From Blakeslea trispora (lineage: Eukaryota; Mucoromycota; Mucoromycetes; Mucorales; Choanephoraceae): a DNA stretch of 64,000 bases. Shown here piece after piece: positions 11,872-21,562 of this stretch. The notes under the pieces are model-generated. The model did no database searches. It was given only the letters and a program-made list of their open reading frames with translations, and was not told the origin of the DNA. The DNA is taken from positions 1 through 64,000 of the forward strand of contig JAIWNE010000085.1 of assembly GCA_025331445.1 (NCBI GenBank). The letters are read 5' to 3'. Each line of letters starts with the position of its first letter. Position 1 is the first letter of the stretch. Made by a program: the position numbers and the translations under genes.

Positions 11872-13107
11872 TTACAATAAAAGATCCAAAAACGAATCTG
11901 ATTCCTGTTCTTGTAAGGTATTCTCTTTAATACCCCAAGAGGGAAGCTTCTTGACAGGCAGACGGGCTTCAACATCAACAACTTCAATACGGCTTTTCTT
12001 GCAGAACCGAATTGACCCTTCTTTTTCTGCGTTCTTCTGCATTCGTCAAGGTAATCGAAGAACATAGTACACTACAAGATAATACCATATTAGTTCTAAC
12101 TACTCCCATATACTAGGGTCAAAATGTCTTTTATAACTACCTTGGTACTTCTGTAAGAGGGAGCTTTTCTCACCGTAATCTCCTCATTGTTTTCAATGAC
12201 ATCTTCTTGATCAGATGTCATGTCGCTGCACAGAAGTTGCTCGCATTCGTTCTGAGGACCAAACTTCTCAACACAGTCATCGATGTTCATAGAGAAGGCC
12301 ATTCTTCTTTTGCGAAGAACCTTTTGCATTAAGGTTAGTACCTGTCAAACTCACATTCTCTGTTTGTGTCAATTTACTTACATATGATTTACGAGAACTT
12401 GCGTTATTTCTCATTCTTTTTTGTGCCTGTTCTACTTCAGGCTTCTTCTCGTCTTCGTTCTTTCTCTTCAGATTGTTGAACCGACTACGAACAACTTCCA
12501 TCAAGTACTTGCGCTTTTGCACAGGTCCCCATTTCAACTGGGCAGCAACTTCTGCCACCTTCGGGTGAACAGCCAGTTGAGCAACGATGCTGCTGACAAT
12601 CTTTGTGTTCTCCTCATCCTTCATAAGACTGGAGCCCATGTTCCACTGGGTGTCCTTCAAGGCTCTTACCTCGGCTGTCTTCATGGCTCTCTGTGTCATT
12701 GAAACCATATGTTAGTACACCAAGAAGCAAAATTTCAAAGATTCGAGACTTACTCTAATCGCATGCTTGGCAATTCTACCTGGAGCACGACCGATGGAAG
12801 TACCGGCCATCATCTTCTTGGCCATGGTCTTCATGCCATCCATTTCCTTCTGCATAGTATGCATCTGGAAAGCCATTTCATGCATTTGCATGGTCATGCC
12901 CCGGATTTGGTCATCCTTCTTGGCCATTTCTTGCTGAATGGCCAACTTGAACTCTTCTGTACTCTTTTGAGTATCAGCGATGAGAGCCTTCAACTTGCTC
13001 AATTCCAAAGACATGGTGCTGTTCTGACGAGTCTCGTTGTTTACACGAGGTGCAAAACGAGGGGGAGCATCAATAGGAATTGCTTGTCTGTTGTTGTTGT
13101 TGTTCAT
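11872..13107 (-). pseudogene. gene A' (right arm): accessory coiled-coil protein, one frameshift
   Basis: Mirror copy of 8997-10230 with the same four exons on the other strand. Exons 1-3 are open here, including the acidic SDQED stretch; the left-arm indels are absent. The last exon lacks one C (CTGCAAGAAAAG against CTGCCAAGAAAAG in the left arm, near 12000), which shifts the C-terminal frame. One visible amino-acid difference from the left copy is Ser for Asn near residue 30. Together the two arms show that the ancestral gene was intact when duplicated and that each copy decayed on its own. Confidence 0.6.
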
Positions 13108-14242
13108 TGGAAAAAAAAGATTTATGTATAAAGGTAACAGAAGAGTGGAAATAGGAAGCTATGTTACAGTTTAAATATGATCTCTTACTTACCAATTTGT
13201 AAATCTGGGTACACAATGTCAACATTGCTTGTATGACCGAGAGAAAATTTTTTCTTCAACAGAATTCACTTTCCCGCTCTTAAACGCAACTTCTTTTTTA
13301 TTCTTTCTTTTCCTTTTTTCTCTCGTTCTTTATTTTATTTTATGTGGTAAGTTTTATTTTCGCTTTTACGGATAATATAGTCTTAAGCTTTGTATTTTTT
13401 TTAGATTATCACTAGTATCTTTCAAGAGAAGAGGTTAGTATTACACTGTTCATTCAAACACCTAATTAACATGAACTTTTCGTAGATTACCTGTCTGTGT
13501 TGCCACTGATTTTTGGTTTTGAGGTTGGTATTAATCTTAACTACATAATTATCTCCTTTACATTTGACTAAAATTTTTGTTTATTTAGATTGCCTTCTTC
13601 AGGGAACGTCTTTCTTTGTGGGTTCTTTTGATGGGTGAATTTTTGGTAAGCAATATCACGTATCATTGTTTTTATCAGCTTTCTAACAATTTCATTTCTA
13701 GAATTGTACCGCGTCTGTTTTCGCTCTCTGTTCTTCCAGGCTTTTTGCGCTATTGATCAAGATTGCTCCTCTGTGTGGCGTTTCAAGCGTTTTTGCTAAA
13801 AAACAGGCCCCTAAACGATATCCTGGTGAAGGTAAGTGCAAGGGTGGAAATCCATGGCATCCCATGCCAATTCCGCTCTTTTTAGTCATATCTAGGCCAG
13901 TAAAATGGTCGTTTTTAGTAGTACATGATGTATATATATATCAATATTTTAAATAAAGAGCCCAATCAAAAAGATTTAAAAAAGCGCAAAAATCTATTTT
14001 AAGCATATAAAGTGAAAGAAGTAAAGAATTAGTACTACCTAAAGCTAAAGAAGCATCCAAATAAAGGTATCATCGTTAGAAAGATGAGCGAATAGCAAAA
14101 GGAAAGGAAGCGTCAAATGAATGTAAATTGTAACGTGGAACAAGGCTAAAGAAAAGAAGTATGTCCCGAAGGATGTACAAACTAAAATCAAAGGTCCGTT
14201 TAAGGAAGGTCAGCCAAGGGTTCGTCTGTAAGAAGGGCGAAT

Positions 14243-14440
14243 CATCAAAAGGTATGAGACGTCTCATCCACAAGAAAAGAATGAGGATGAGACGGTAGCT
14301 TGTATATGACACACACTGTGAATGAGACGTGATGAGAACGTCTCATCCACATTTTGTATTAGACGGGCGTTTGTTTTTTTTACACAGTGTGGATGAGACG
14401 GTGATGAGACCGTCTCACCTACGTCTAACCGACATCTCAT
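14243..14440. repeat. right subterminal GAGACG/CGTCTC repeat cluster
   Basis: Reverse-complement counterpart of the cluster at 7665-7860, with the same back-to-back GATGAGACG units directly inside the right tip of the palindrome. Confidence 0.6.
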
Positions 14441-14463
14441 ACTCACCAAATTGATTAGAGTGT

Positions 14464-15921
14464 AAAAAGCTCGACTTCCTCCTTATTAACCAGCGTATTT
14501 CTTTGTCAATTATTATTCCCCAATCTCGTCCGCACATTTTGGTACCCAAAGTGTCCCAATCCGACAACTCTAGCACATTCACCAACGCGATTCACGACAT
14601 TTCGACATCTTCAACTAAAGATCTCGACTTCGAAGCCTCATCTACAAAGAACCTAGCATCAGAACCAGCTGAAACTTTGTCAGAATCTATCTCTGTATTA
14701 GAAACATCACCTATTAAAGTTTCAAGTCTCTCCGGTAAGCGCTTGCATAGTTCACTTTCGCCGCCTTTGATCCCTGCCGACATGACGCGTACCTTGCCGA
14801 GATCTCGAGTTGATGACGTCAGCATCTCTTCGACATCTGCTCCACTTGAGCTGAACAAAGACGTTGTCTTTGACTTTGGTCTCTCTGTTGCTCCTTCTTT
14901 CTCTGGTGCTGATTCTTTGCCAGAGGTAAGTAATGTTTCTTTGCTCTCGTCGGCCTCTCCCTCTTCCTCTGCTCCTCCTGCTTGGTTTGCTGCTTTTCAG
15001 GCCTAGTTCGAAAAGTATGAAGAGCGTCTCTCTCAGTTGGAGTCTCTTGTTGCTGAGAACTCGGCACTCAAGAAAGAGCTTGCCGCTGCTCGTGCCAAGA
15101 TCTTGGAACTTGAGAACAAGTCTGGTCCTTCTCTCTCTTTGTCCCCGTCTGTTGATGTAGCAATGGATGATGACTTGCTTCCTTCTTCCTTGCCTGCTCC
15201 TTCTGTCTCTCCTTCGGCCGCCGTGTCTAAATGGGCTCATGTTGCTGCTGCTGCTCCTACACCTGCTGAGGCCTATGGTAAGTCCAACAAGTCGGTTTCC
15301 TCTTTGGCTGTTCAGGCCAAGCCCAAGAAAAAGATCACGCCTCGCCAACGTAAGGCCGCTGCTCGTATCTTTCTTGTTTCTTCTCCGGCTGGTTCTTCAG
15401 TAAACTCACCTCTCTTTGAGTATGTTTACTTGCCAAACAAGTATCGGGACCGTCTCTCTGCTTTCCGTCATAAGCTGCGACTTATCGGGTTGGATAACAG
15501 CCGTATCCTTGATGTGCACTACCCAGCTCGTAACGTTGTAGCTTTGCTCATTCACACTGCTTACAAGGCTGATCTTCTCAAGGTCATGGACAAGTATTCT
15601 CTCCCGGTCTTGACAGACTTTGATCCTTTCTCTGGATCCAATGTCTTTGATCCTGCTTTTGCCTCTCTGGATGCCGATGCTCTCACTGCCAAGGCTCGTG
15701 AATTGCAACAAGCTCGTCTTCTTCGTGCTCTTGGCTATGTTCGTGAACAAACGCGTAGACTGGTGGCCTACGACTTTGTCCGTCAAGGTTGGTTGTCAAA
15801 GGAACAGGCTGGTACTGTAGTTGGTCCTCTCTCTTCTGTAGTCGGTGTTGACTCTGCTCCCTCTACTGATATGGAAATTGCCTTGGCCGGTGATGGTGAA
15901 CCGGTCTCATCCTCTTATTGA
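14464..15921 (+). pseudogene. LINE ORF1, coiled-coil RNA-binding-type protein with one in-frame stop
   Basis: One frame runs from the truncated 5' edge to the TGA at 15919-15921, interrupted only by TAG at 15004-15006. The first half is Ser/Pro/Thr-rich. Immediately after the stop comes a leucine-zipper-like coiled coil (FEKYEERLSQLESL, then ENSALKKELAAARAKI), followed by a Ser/Ala-rich linker and a basic, more folded C-terminal half. ORF1 proteins of LINEs bind the element's RNA and often trimerise through such coils. The stop lies just before the coil, so this copy would make a truncated protein. The stop of ORF1 overlaps the beginning of the ORF2 frame, suggesting coupled reinitiation. Confidence 0.6.
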
Positions 15922-15929
15922 GTACCAAT

Positions 15930-18900
15930 CCTATGCCTTCTTATGAACCTATGCCCCCTTCCTCTCCTTCTACCTATGACTTTACTATGACTATATGGAA
16001 TGCTAATGGTATTGCTCGTCAAGCCATTAGTACTGTTACTGACTATCTTTATGACTCTTCCCTCATCTTCATCACCGAGACTTGGCTACTCTCTCCTCTT
16101 CGTTTTCCCACCTCTTGGCAACAGTATCATACCTATGGTCAACCTGTTGCTGACTCTTTCCGTGGCAAGATGGGTATCTCTCTTTTGGTCAATCCTACTT
16201 GTCCTTACCCAGTTACTCCTCTCCTTTCTTCCTCTCCTTATGTCTTTTCTTGTCAAGTCTCTACCTTTCTCATTCATTGTGTCTATGCCCCTCCTTCTCT
16301 GCCCGATGATGAGTTTATGTCTCTCATTATGTCTCTCCCTTCTCGTACTCATGCCTCTCAGACCAACGCATTCATCTGTGGCGATTTGAATGCGCGTAGT
16401 GTTCCTCTTCTTGGTGACTCTCGAAGTAACACTCGTGGTACTCGTCTGGCCGAATGGGTTGAGGAAGCTGGTCTTTTCTGTTGGAACTCTCTCTTGGCAA
16501 AAGGTGTTCCAACTCTGTTCTCTCAAAGTCGCATGGCTAACTCTCAGCCTGGTCACTCCAGTTGGAGTAGCGTAATTGATCTCTTTATCAGCTTTGATGA
16601 TCTGGTTGCTCCTTCTCTTGTTGTCCGTGATGCCGGCCTTGGTTCTGACCATGTTTCTGTCTCTCTGTCTTGTTCTCTGTCTTCTCTGCCTCCTGCTCCA
16701 GTTGCTCATCCGCGTCTTTTATGGAAACTGTCTTGTCTGGATGATCACAAGAGTGTAGAGCTGTATCAGTCTCTTTTCAGGTTGCATAGCGCACCTATCA
16801 AAAATACACTCTTGGCAGAAGTTAAGTATTCTATTTGTCAAGCCTTCGGGCAACATAGCAGTCGTACCTCTACTCACGCAACTCTCCCAACTGAAAGGGT
16901 TATCCCTGATGTTGATTCTATTGCTAGTAGCCTCACTGATACCATCCACCGTTGCCTCGATGAGTCTGTTGGTCGCAAACAGCCACGACCTCCTGGTAAC
17001 ACCTGGTTCTGGACTTGCTCTCTGCAGTCTCTTGTGGATGCTCGTGAGGACGCCCGAAGAGCTTGGCGACGAGCTTCTGACGGCGTTGGTAAGGCTGTTC
17101 TGTGGCGTGCGTATCTTTCTTGTTGTGACCGGTTCAATGCTGAGCTCAAGCGTCGTAGGCGTGAAACATGGAAGCAGTTCTGTGACAAGCTCTCTTCTGG
17201 TCCTTTCTCTGACACTACTGCCACCATCAAGCGGTTACGGCGTGGTCGTACTACCTCTCCTGGGTTCTCGCATCCTGAAGGTCCTGCTGTTGCTGCTACG
17301 GTGATGTCAAGTCATCTTCGGTCTGTCTTTGCTGGTGATCACCTGCCTGCTCTCCGGCCTACTGCTCCCCCTTTGCCTTCTGGTCCTTGTGTCTCGGTTG
17401 ATACTGCTAGGTATCTTCAGAACCAGCTTGGTCTTGACTTGTCTTTCTCCCTTCCTGTTGGTGCTACTACTGCTGCTGATAAGGACTGTCCCTTTACGGT
17501 CGAGTTAGTGTCTGACACTCTCTTGAAGAAGCTCTCTCGTCGTAAAGCTCCGGGTGTTGATCATCTGAGAACCGAGATGCTATTGCCCATTGTCGATGAC
17601 TTGTCTCCTCTCTTGGTCTTGCTCTTCTCTCTTTGCTGGTTCTGGTCTCGAATCCCTCGCGATTGGTGTACTGCCCAGGTCGTGCCCATTTACAAGAAGG
17701 GTGATCCTCTGAGTGCAGCCAACTACCGGCCCATTAGCTTGACTTCGGTCATGCGTAAGTTGCTGGAGTTGTGCGTGTATCCTGAGCTCTTGGAATCTGG
17801 TCCTCCTCTGGATATCGTTCAAGGTGGCTTTCGCGCTCATCGTGGTACTCTTGACCAGGCTCTGTCTTTGCATGAGTTGTGTCGTCAGCACGCTGATGAT
17901 CACTTTGGTGAACCTCCTGTCCTTTGTTTCTTGGACATTAAGCAAGCATACGATAGTGTTGATCGTAACATTGTCTGGCGTGCTCTTGAGACTTATGTCT
18001 CTGATCCTCTTCTTGGCCTGCTGCGTTGTCTTTTTGACAATGTGCAAGTTGAGGTACTGGTCTCTGGTGCTCGTTCTCCTTCTTTCTGGCCTGGTACTGG
18101 TGTCTTGCAAGGTTCGATCTTGTCTCCCTACTTGTACTCTGTGTACATTAACTCGTTCCCTGCCGTCCTGCGGTCCATCTCAATGCCTCGCTCTCGTGTG
18201 TTTGGATCCATGCCTCAACGTCTGTATGATGGCCTCTGGATCAACTCACTGCTCTATGCTGACGATGTTGTTTTGATCGGTACTGCTGAGACCATGCCCC
18301 GCTTGTTGAAGAAAGCTGAAGAACACTCTCTGTCTCTTGGGTATCGGTGGAACCCGGCCAAGTGTGTGGTGGTAAACCCACCGCTGTATACTGGTCGTAC
18401 TACTCCTTTACGCCAGTATGGTACTGCTCTTCCTGTTGCCGAGTCTTTTGACTATTTGGGCTTGCCCTTTAATAGCAAAGCTCAACTGGATGCTACTCTC
18501 CTTGTCCAGCGCAACGCTCGTTCTGCCTTGGTGGCCATGCGCTCTGGTCTTCAACCTTTGGGTGTTCACTCGACTGGCTTCTCTCGTCTGACCTCTGCTC
18601 GGCTGTATGCCACCTTCATCCGGCCCAAGCTAGAATATGGTCTTGCTATCTCTTCTCTCTTAGTTCGTGACCTTCGGGTTATTGAGCGTGCTCAAGATCA
18701 GTGTCTTCGTCTTGCCTTTGGTGGACACTCTAAGGCTTCAACAGTGGTGTTTAAACACCTGACCCACTTGCCTTGCATGAAGGAGCGTGTCTCCATTCTG
18801 GGGTTTAAAATGTTGGTGCGTATGCAACAGCTTCCTGCTGATACTTTGCTCGCTGTCTTGCTTGCCCACATTGCCTCTGCCTCTGTTTCTCCTCGTTTCC

Positions 18901-19592
18901 GTTGGCAAAAGCTGTTAAAGAACAACTCCCTGTGGAAACTGGTCTGTCACTCTTTTGTCTCTCCCTCTGTGCCTCGCTTCTCTTCCTTGCAGCAGTGGAT
19001 TGCTACCTCTGGTGGTGATCCCAAGCCTGTCATTAGGCGTTATCGTCGTGCTTACCTGGCTGGCCTTTTGGCCAAACCTGATGGTCTGGTTCTCTTGCGT
19101 GCTTGTCGTCCTGTGCTGGGTGTTGATCCCACCTTGGTGCTGCCAATGTCCGTTTGGGAACGTAGTCGTCTTCTTCGTTGGAAGATGGGTTGGTTACCTG
19201 CTCGTCCTGTTCCCTGTCGTTGTGGTCATCCACATGCCTCACGGAACCATTTGCTCTCTTGTCTCTCTGTTGCTTCTCGTCTTGGTGTTGCTGTTGATGC
19301 TCAGCCAAATCCTTTGGATTTTGTGCTGAACCAACTCCCTCGACTTCCCTCCGCTCCTTCTCCCAATGACCAGCGTCATTCTGTCTCTCTTTTGCGTTGG
19401 TCCACTTGGTGGCCTACCATCTGCTCAATTATGCTGGACATGGACATGATCTGCCTACCCGATGTCGAGTTCAGTCCCTGTTCTCAGGATATCCGTGGTC
19501 TCACTCTCTTGGAATGGTTGCTTCCTGTCTTTTACAAACAAGTTGCTCCTCTTGTTACTTCTACTCTTTACAACTACCTTAGTGTAGTCTGA
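15930..19592 (+). CDS. LINE ORF2: apurinic-like endonuclease plus reverse transcriptase
   Basis: The open frame extends from 15918; the first ATG is 15930, and translation probably couples to the ORF1 stop at 15919-15921. Residue numbers count from the frame start. An EEP-family endonuclease occupies about 25-250: WNANGI near 27-32, catalytic Glu in ITETWL near 54, GDLNAR at 155-160 and SDH at 243-245. The reverse transcriptase follows: FLDIKQAYDSVDR from 671 and the catalytic YADD at 780-783. A C-terminal Cys/His motif begins CRCGH at 1100. Together they nick target DNA and copy the LINE RNA there. All core motifs are intact over some 1220 codons, so the protein itself may be functional even though the element is truncated and ORF1 broken. 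The lack of an RNase H domain and the exact LINE clade could not be settled by eye. Confidence 0.88.
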   Translation, partial: PMPSYEPMPPSSPSTYDFTMTIWNANGIARQAISTVTDYLYDSSLIFITETWLLSPLRFPTSWQQYHTYGQPVADSFRGKMGISLLVNPTCPYPVTPLLSSSPYVFSCQVSTFLIHCVYAPPSLPDDEFMSLIMSLPSRTHASQTNAFICGDLNARSVPLLGDSRSNTRGTRLAEWVEEAGLFCWNSLLAKGVPTLFSQSRMANSQPGHSSWSSVIDLFISFDDLVAPSLVVRDAGLGSDHVSVSLSCSLSSLPPAPVAHPRLLWKLSCLDDHKSVELYQSLFRLHSAPIKNTLLAEVKYSICQAFGQHSSRTSTHATLPTERVIPDVDSIASSLTDTIHRCLDESVGRKQPRPPGNTWFWTCSLQSLVDAREDARRAWRRASDGVGKAVLWRAYLSCCDRFNAELKRRRRETWKQFCDKLSSGPFSDTTATIKRLRRGRTTSPGFSHPEGPAVAATVMSSHLRSVFAGDHLPALRPTAPPLPSGPCVSVDTARYLQNQLGLDLSFSLPVGATTAADKDCPFTVELVSDTLLKKLSRRKAPGVDHLRTEMLLPIVDDLSPLLVLLFSLCWFWSRIPRDWCTAQVVPIYKKGDPLSAANYRPISLTSVMRKLLELCVYPELLESGPPLDIVQGGFRAHRGTLDQALSLHELCRQHADDHFGEPPVLCFLDIKQAYDSVDRNIVWRALETYVSDPLLGLLRCLFDNVQVEVLVSGARSPSFWPGTGVLQGSILSPYLYSVYINSFPAVLRSISMPRSRVFGSMPQRLYDGLWINSLLYADDVVLIGTAETMPRLLKKAEEHSLSLGYRWNPAKCVVVNPPLYTGRTTPLRQYGTALPVAESFDYLGLPFNSKAQLDATLLVQRNARSALVAMRSGLQPLGVHSTGFSRLTSARLYATFIRPKLEYGLAISSLLVRDLRVIERAQDQCLRLAFGGHSKASTVVFKHLTHLPCMKERVSILGFKMLVRMQQLPADTLLAVLLAHIASASVSPRFRWQKLLKNNSLWKLVCHSFVSPSVPRFSSLQQWIATSGGDPKPVIRRYRRAYLAGLLAKPDGLVLLRACRPVLGVDPTLVLPMSVWERSRLLRWKMGWLPARPVPCRCGHPHASRNHLLSCLSVASRLGVAVDAQPNPLDFVLNQLPRLPSAPSPNDQRHSVSLLRWSTWWPTICSIMLDMDMICLPDVEFSPCSQDIRGLTLLEWLLPVFYKQVAPLVTSTLYNYLSVV

Positions 19593-20226
19593 TTCCCTTT
19601 TTTGCTCTCTCTCTATTTATTTTTTATTGTCTCTCTTGGTTTCTTTTTCCTTTTTTTCTATTCTGCTAGTTTATTTTTTTGTTCCTTTTGATCCAGTTAG
19701 AATAATCCTTATTTTAGCTTGCCCTTATGATTAGACACTTGCCCCATAGGGATCAGTCTTACAAGTCATTATTAAATAAACTCTTTTGCCTATACTACCG
19801 AAGAAGCTATATATTTGTAAAATGCTTACATAAATATATCAATATTGTAAGTCACGTGACCTTTGAATTTTTCGTTGATAAATTCATCGGAAAAGATTGT
19901 ACATTGATCGGAAGTCTTTGGTATCTCATTTCTCTTTTTCTGCAATCTGTCTCTTGTCTGTATTATTACAAAAAGTCTTGGATAAAGAGCTTAATGTTAT
20001 ATTCTTCAAATATAGCAGGTGTTTCATGCACGCTACATTAGTGGTTACTGTTGTATCGAAAGATGTATCGAACAACACAATAGTTGACATGTAACCTCTG
20101 TCTAGACTCAGATCATAAACTACCAAATAAAGAGACGTATTACACAGTCACTTGTAACAGAGCTATAGAGTTGAGTGTCTAGCCTGACAACCAAATGTCA
20201 CTGCTATCATTGCAGGATTAACAAAT

Positions 20227-20479
20227 TGTTATAGAACAGTCCTAATCTCTTGATTATCTTATATTTAAATATCCCTTTAACCTCCACAAGAGGTGTTCAC
20301 CCAATGTATTACGAATCTCCTAATTAGGAATCCTCAACTATTATCCCTGTAGCAATTAGACGTGTATTATAAAATCCTTCTTCTCTCTCTGAAGTTTTAA
20401 TAAAGCTACTAACAGTCTCAAAAAGTACTCAATAGTCTTTATTACACATCATCTATCAAAGTATACACGTTACATAACA
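20227..20479 (+). repeat. 5' LTR of the Ty3 element
   Basis: Starts TGTTATAGAAC and ends TACATAACA. It contains TATTATAAAA at about 20365 (TATA box) and AATAAAGC at about 20398 (polyadenylation signal), so it should drive the element's transcription. Confidence 0.88.
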
Positions 20480-20482
20480 TTT

Positions 20483-20492
20483 TACTTTTTGA
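20483..20492 (+). promoter_or_regulatory. candidate self-priming primer-binding site of the Ty3 element
   Basis: TACTTTTTGA starts three bases after the LTR and is exactly complementary to TCAAAAAGTA inside the LTR near 20418-20427, downstream of the TATA box. Tf1/sushi-type elements prime reverse transcription with the 5' end of their own RNA folded back on such a site. Ten base pairs and the position fit; the true RNA start is unknown. Confidence 0.45.
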
Positions 20493-20530
20493 ATACTACT
20501 CTCTCTCTCTCATTTTTTTTTCTCTCTGAA

Positions 20531-20533
20531 ATG

Positions 20534-20568
<35 letters not shown>

Positions 20569-21562
20569 CCAAGGTGCTCAACATCATGAAGATGTCGAGA
20601 TGGCCAACGCTCCTGCCATCACCACTCCTACTGCAGCCATCAACGAAGTTGAAATGGCTCAACAAGCTTTGGCTGCCATGTTAGCCAAAAAGCGCGAACT
20701 TTTCGCTCTGTTTGTAACTCTGCAAGCAGCTAATCCTGGGTCCGAGGAGACTCAAGCAGCCGACAAGGCTTACACCGACCAGCTCAAGTACATTGAGACC
20801 ATGGAAAGAAACTTGGCCTCCTTCTGTGCCCCTCCTGTCTCTTCCGCTGGCTCTGTTACGTCAAGCGTAACCCATCAAGAAATGGATAATTCCATGCGTG
20901 TCGTGGTTCCTAACCGTATGCCACTTCTTCAGCTTGCAGGTGAGCAAGTTTGGGAAAAAGGTGAGCGTGTGCATGAAAACGCACAGGAGTTCTGTACTTC
21001 TTTCGAGAAGGTGCTCAATGCATATCAGCTCAAACTAGACACTAATTGGGAAAGACTCCTTCCTATGTGTCTAAATGGGGATCAGACCAGCTGGGCCTCG
21101 AGTGAGATCCTTGGCAAGCAATTGCTTTGGATCGAAGCTCGCCAAAAAGTGCTAGAGCAGTTTGACTCTCCTACTCGTCAGATCATGGCATGGGTGCAAG
21201 TAGGACGTACCATGCAGGGCGCTAAAGAATCAAATCGTCAGTATGCTACTCGGTATCAGCGTCTGTGTCGTGAAGCCGGCATAGATGATGACCGCAAATT
21301 AGCTATGATGTTCTTTAGTTCCTTGCGTGATGATGTTAGGAAAGGCTGTTTGTCTTCGATGCCTGCTTTTTGCGGCGCGCAATTACCTTCATCGATCCAA
21401 CAGGTCATTGACCTGATCCTAGCCTGTGATGACGAGACCTATAATCCCACCAAACGAAGAGTGTCAGAGGAAGCTGAACCTCATAAAAAAATGAAGTCAA
21501 ATGACAATCAGAGAACTGGTAAGTCATCCCAAGAACCTTGTCATTTTTGTAACAGAAAATGA
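20531..21562 (+). CDS. Ty3 gag protein (capsid), ending at a TGA inside the zinc knuckle
   Basis: The ATG at 20531 follows a pyrimidine-rich leader. The protein begins with a run of about a dozen Asn codons, then an Ala/Met/Gln-rich helix and a capsid-like region (residues about 120-300, with FCTSFEKVLNAYQL and RYQRLCREAGI). It ends in CHFCNRK just before TGA 21560-21562. The same frame continues after the stop as YYGHKCKQF, so the stop interrupts a CCHC zinc knuckle that normally binds the element's RNA. It could be a mutation (TGG to TGA gives a plausible Trp) or a readthrough site separating gag from pol. Gag forms the virus-like particle in which reverse transcription takes place. Confidence 0.8.

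Larger units (their letters stand above)
7641..14462. mobile_element. 6.8-kb palindromic CACTA-like element (two inverted copies of one half, no transposase)
   Basis: The left arm (7641 to about 11023) is repeated in reverse complement as the right arm (about 11081 to 14462); matched positions sum to 22102-22104. Both tips begin CACTCTAATC reading inward, compatible with a CACTA-type end. Each arm carries A' and C' in convergent order, so the layout is A'> <C' C'> <A'. Arms differ by scattered substitutions and one-base indels, so they are not a simple copy made during assembly. No Tnp2 gene is present, so movement would need a transposase in trans. No 3-bp target duplication is visible (left flank TGT, right flank TAA); the right flank is now occupied by a truncated LINE. 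Confidence 0.7.
14463..19789 (+). mobile_element. non-LTR retrotransposon (LINE), 5'-truncated, two ORFs
   Basis: ORF1 is already open at the left boundary with no ATG until 14782, indicating 5' truncation as expected from incomplete target-primed reverse transcription. ORF2 carries an endonuclease and reverse transcriptase. The 3' tail (19593-19789) is T-rich and ends close to ATTATTAAATAAAC without a clear poly-A. The element fits exactly between the end of one palindrome (14462) and the start of the next (19790). Its coding strand is markedly more GC- and pyrimidine-rich than all neighbours. No matching target-site duplication was found at its two ends. Confidence 0.8.

Noticed and set aside
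7638..14465. 3-bp target-site duplication for the palindromic CACTA-like element
   Set aside because: The left flank is TGT and the right flank is TAA; only one base agrees, so no duplication can be claimed.
14752..15348. 198-codon minus-strand frame opposite LINE ORF1
   Set aside because: Arg/Gln-rich composition is the mirror of the Ser/Pro/Leu-rich ORF1 codons; no independent coding signal.
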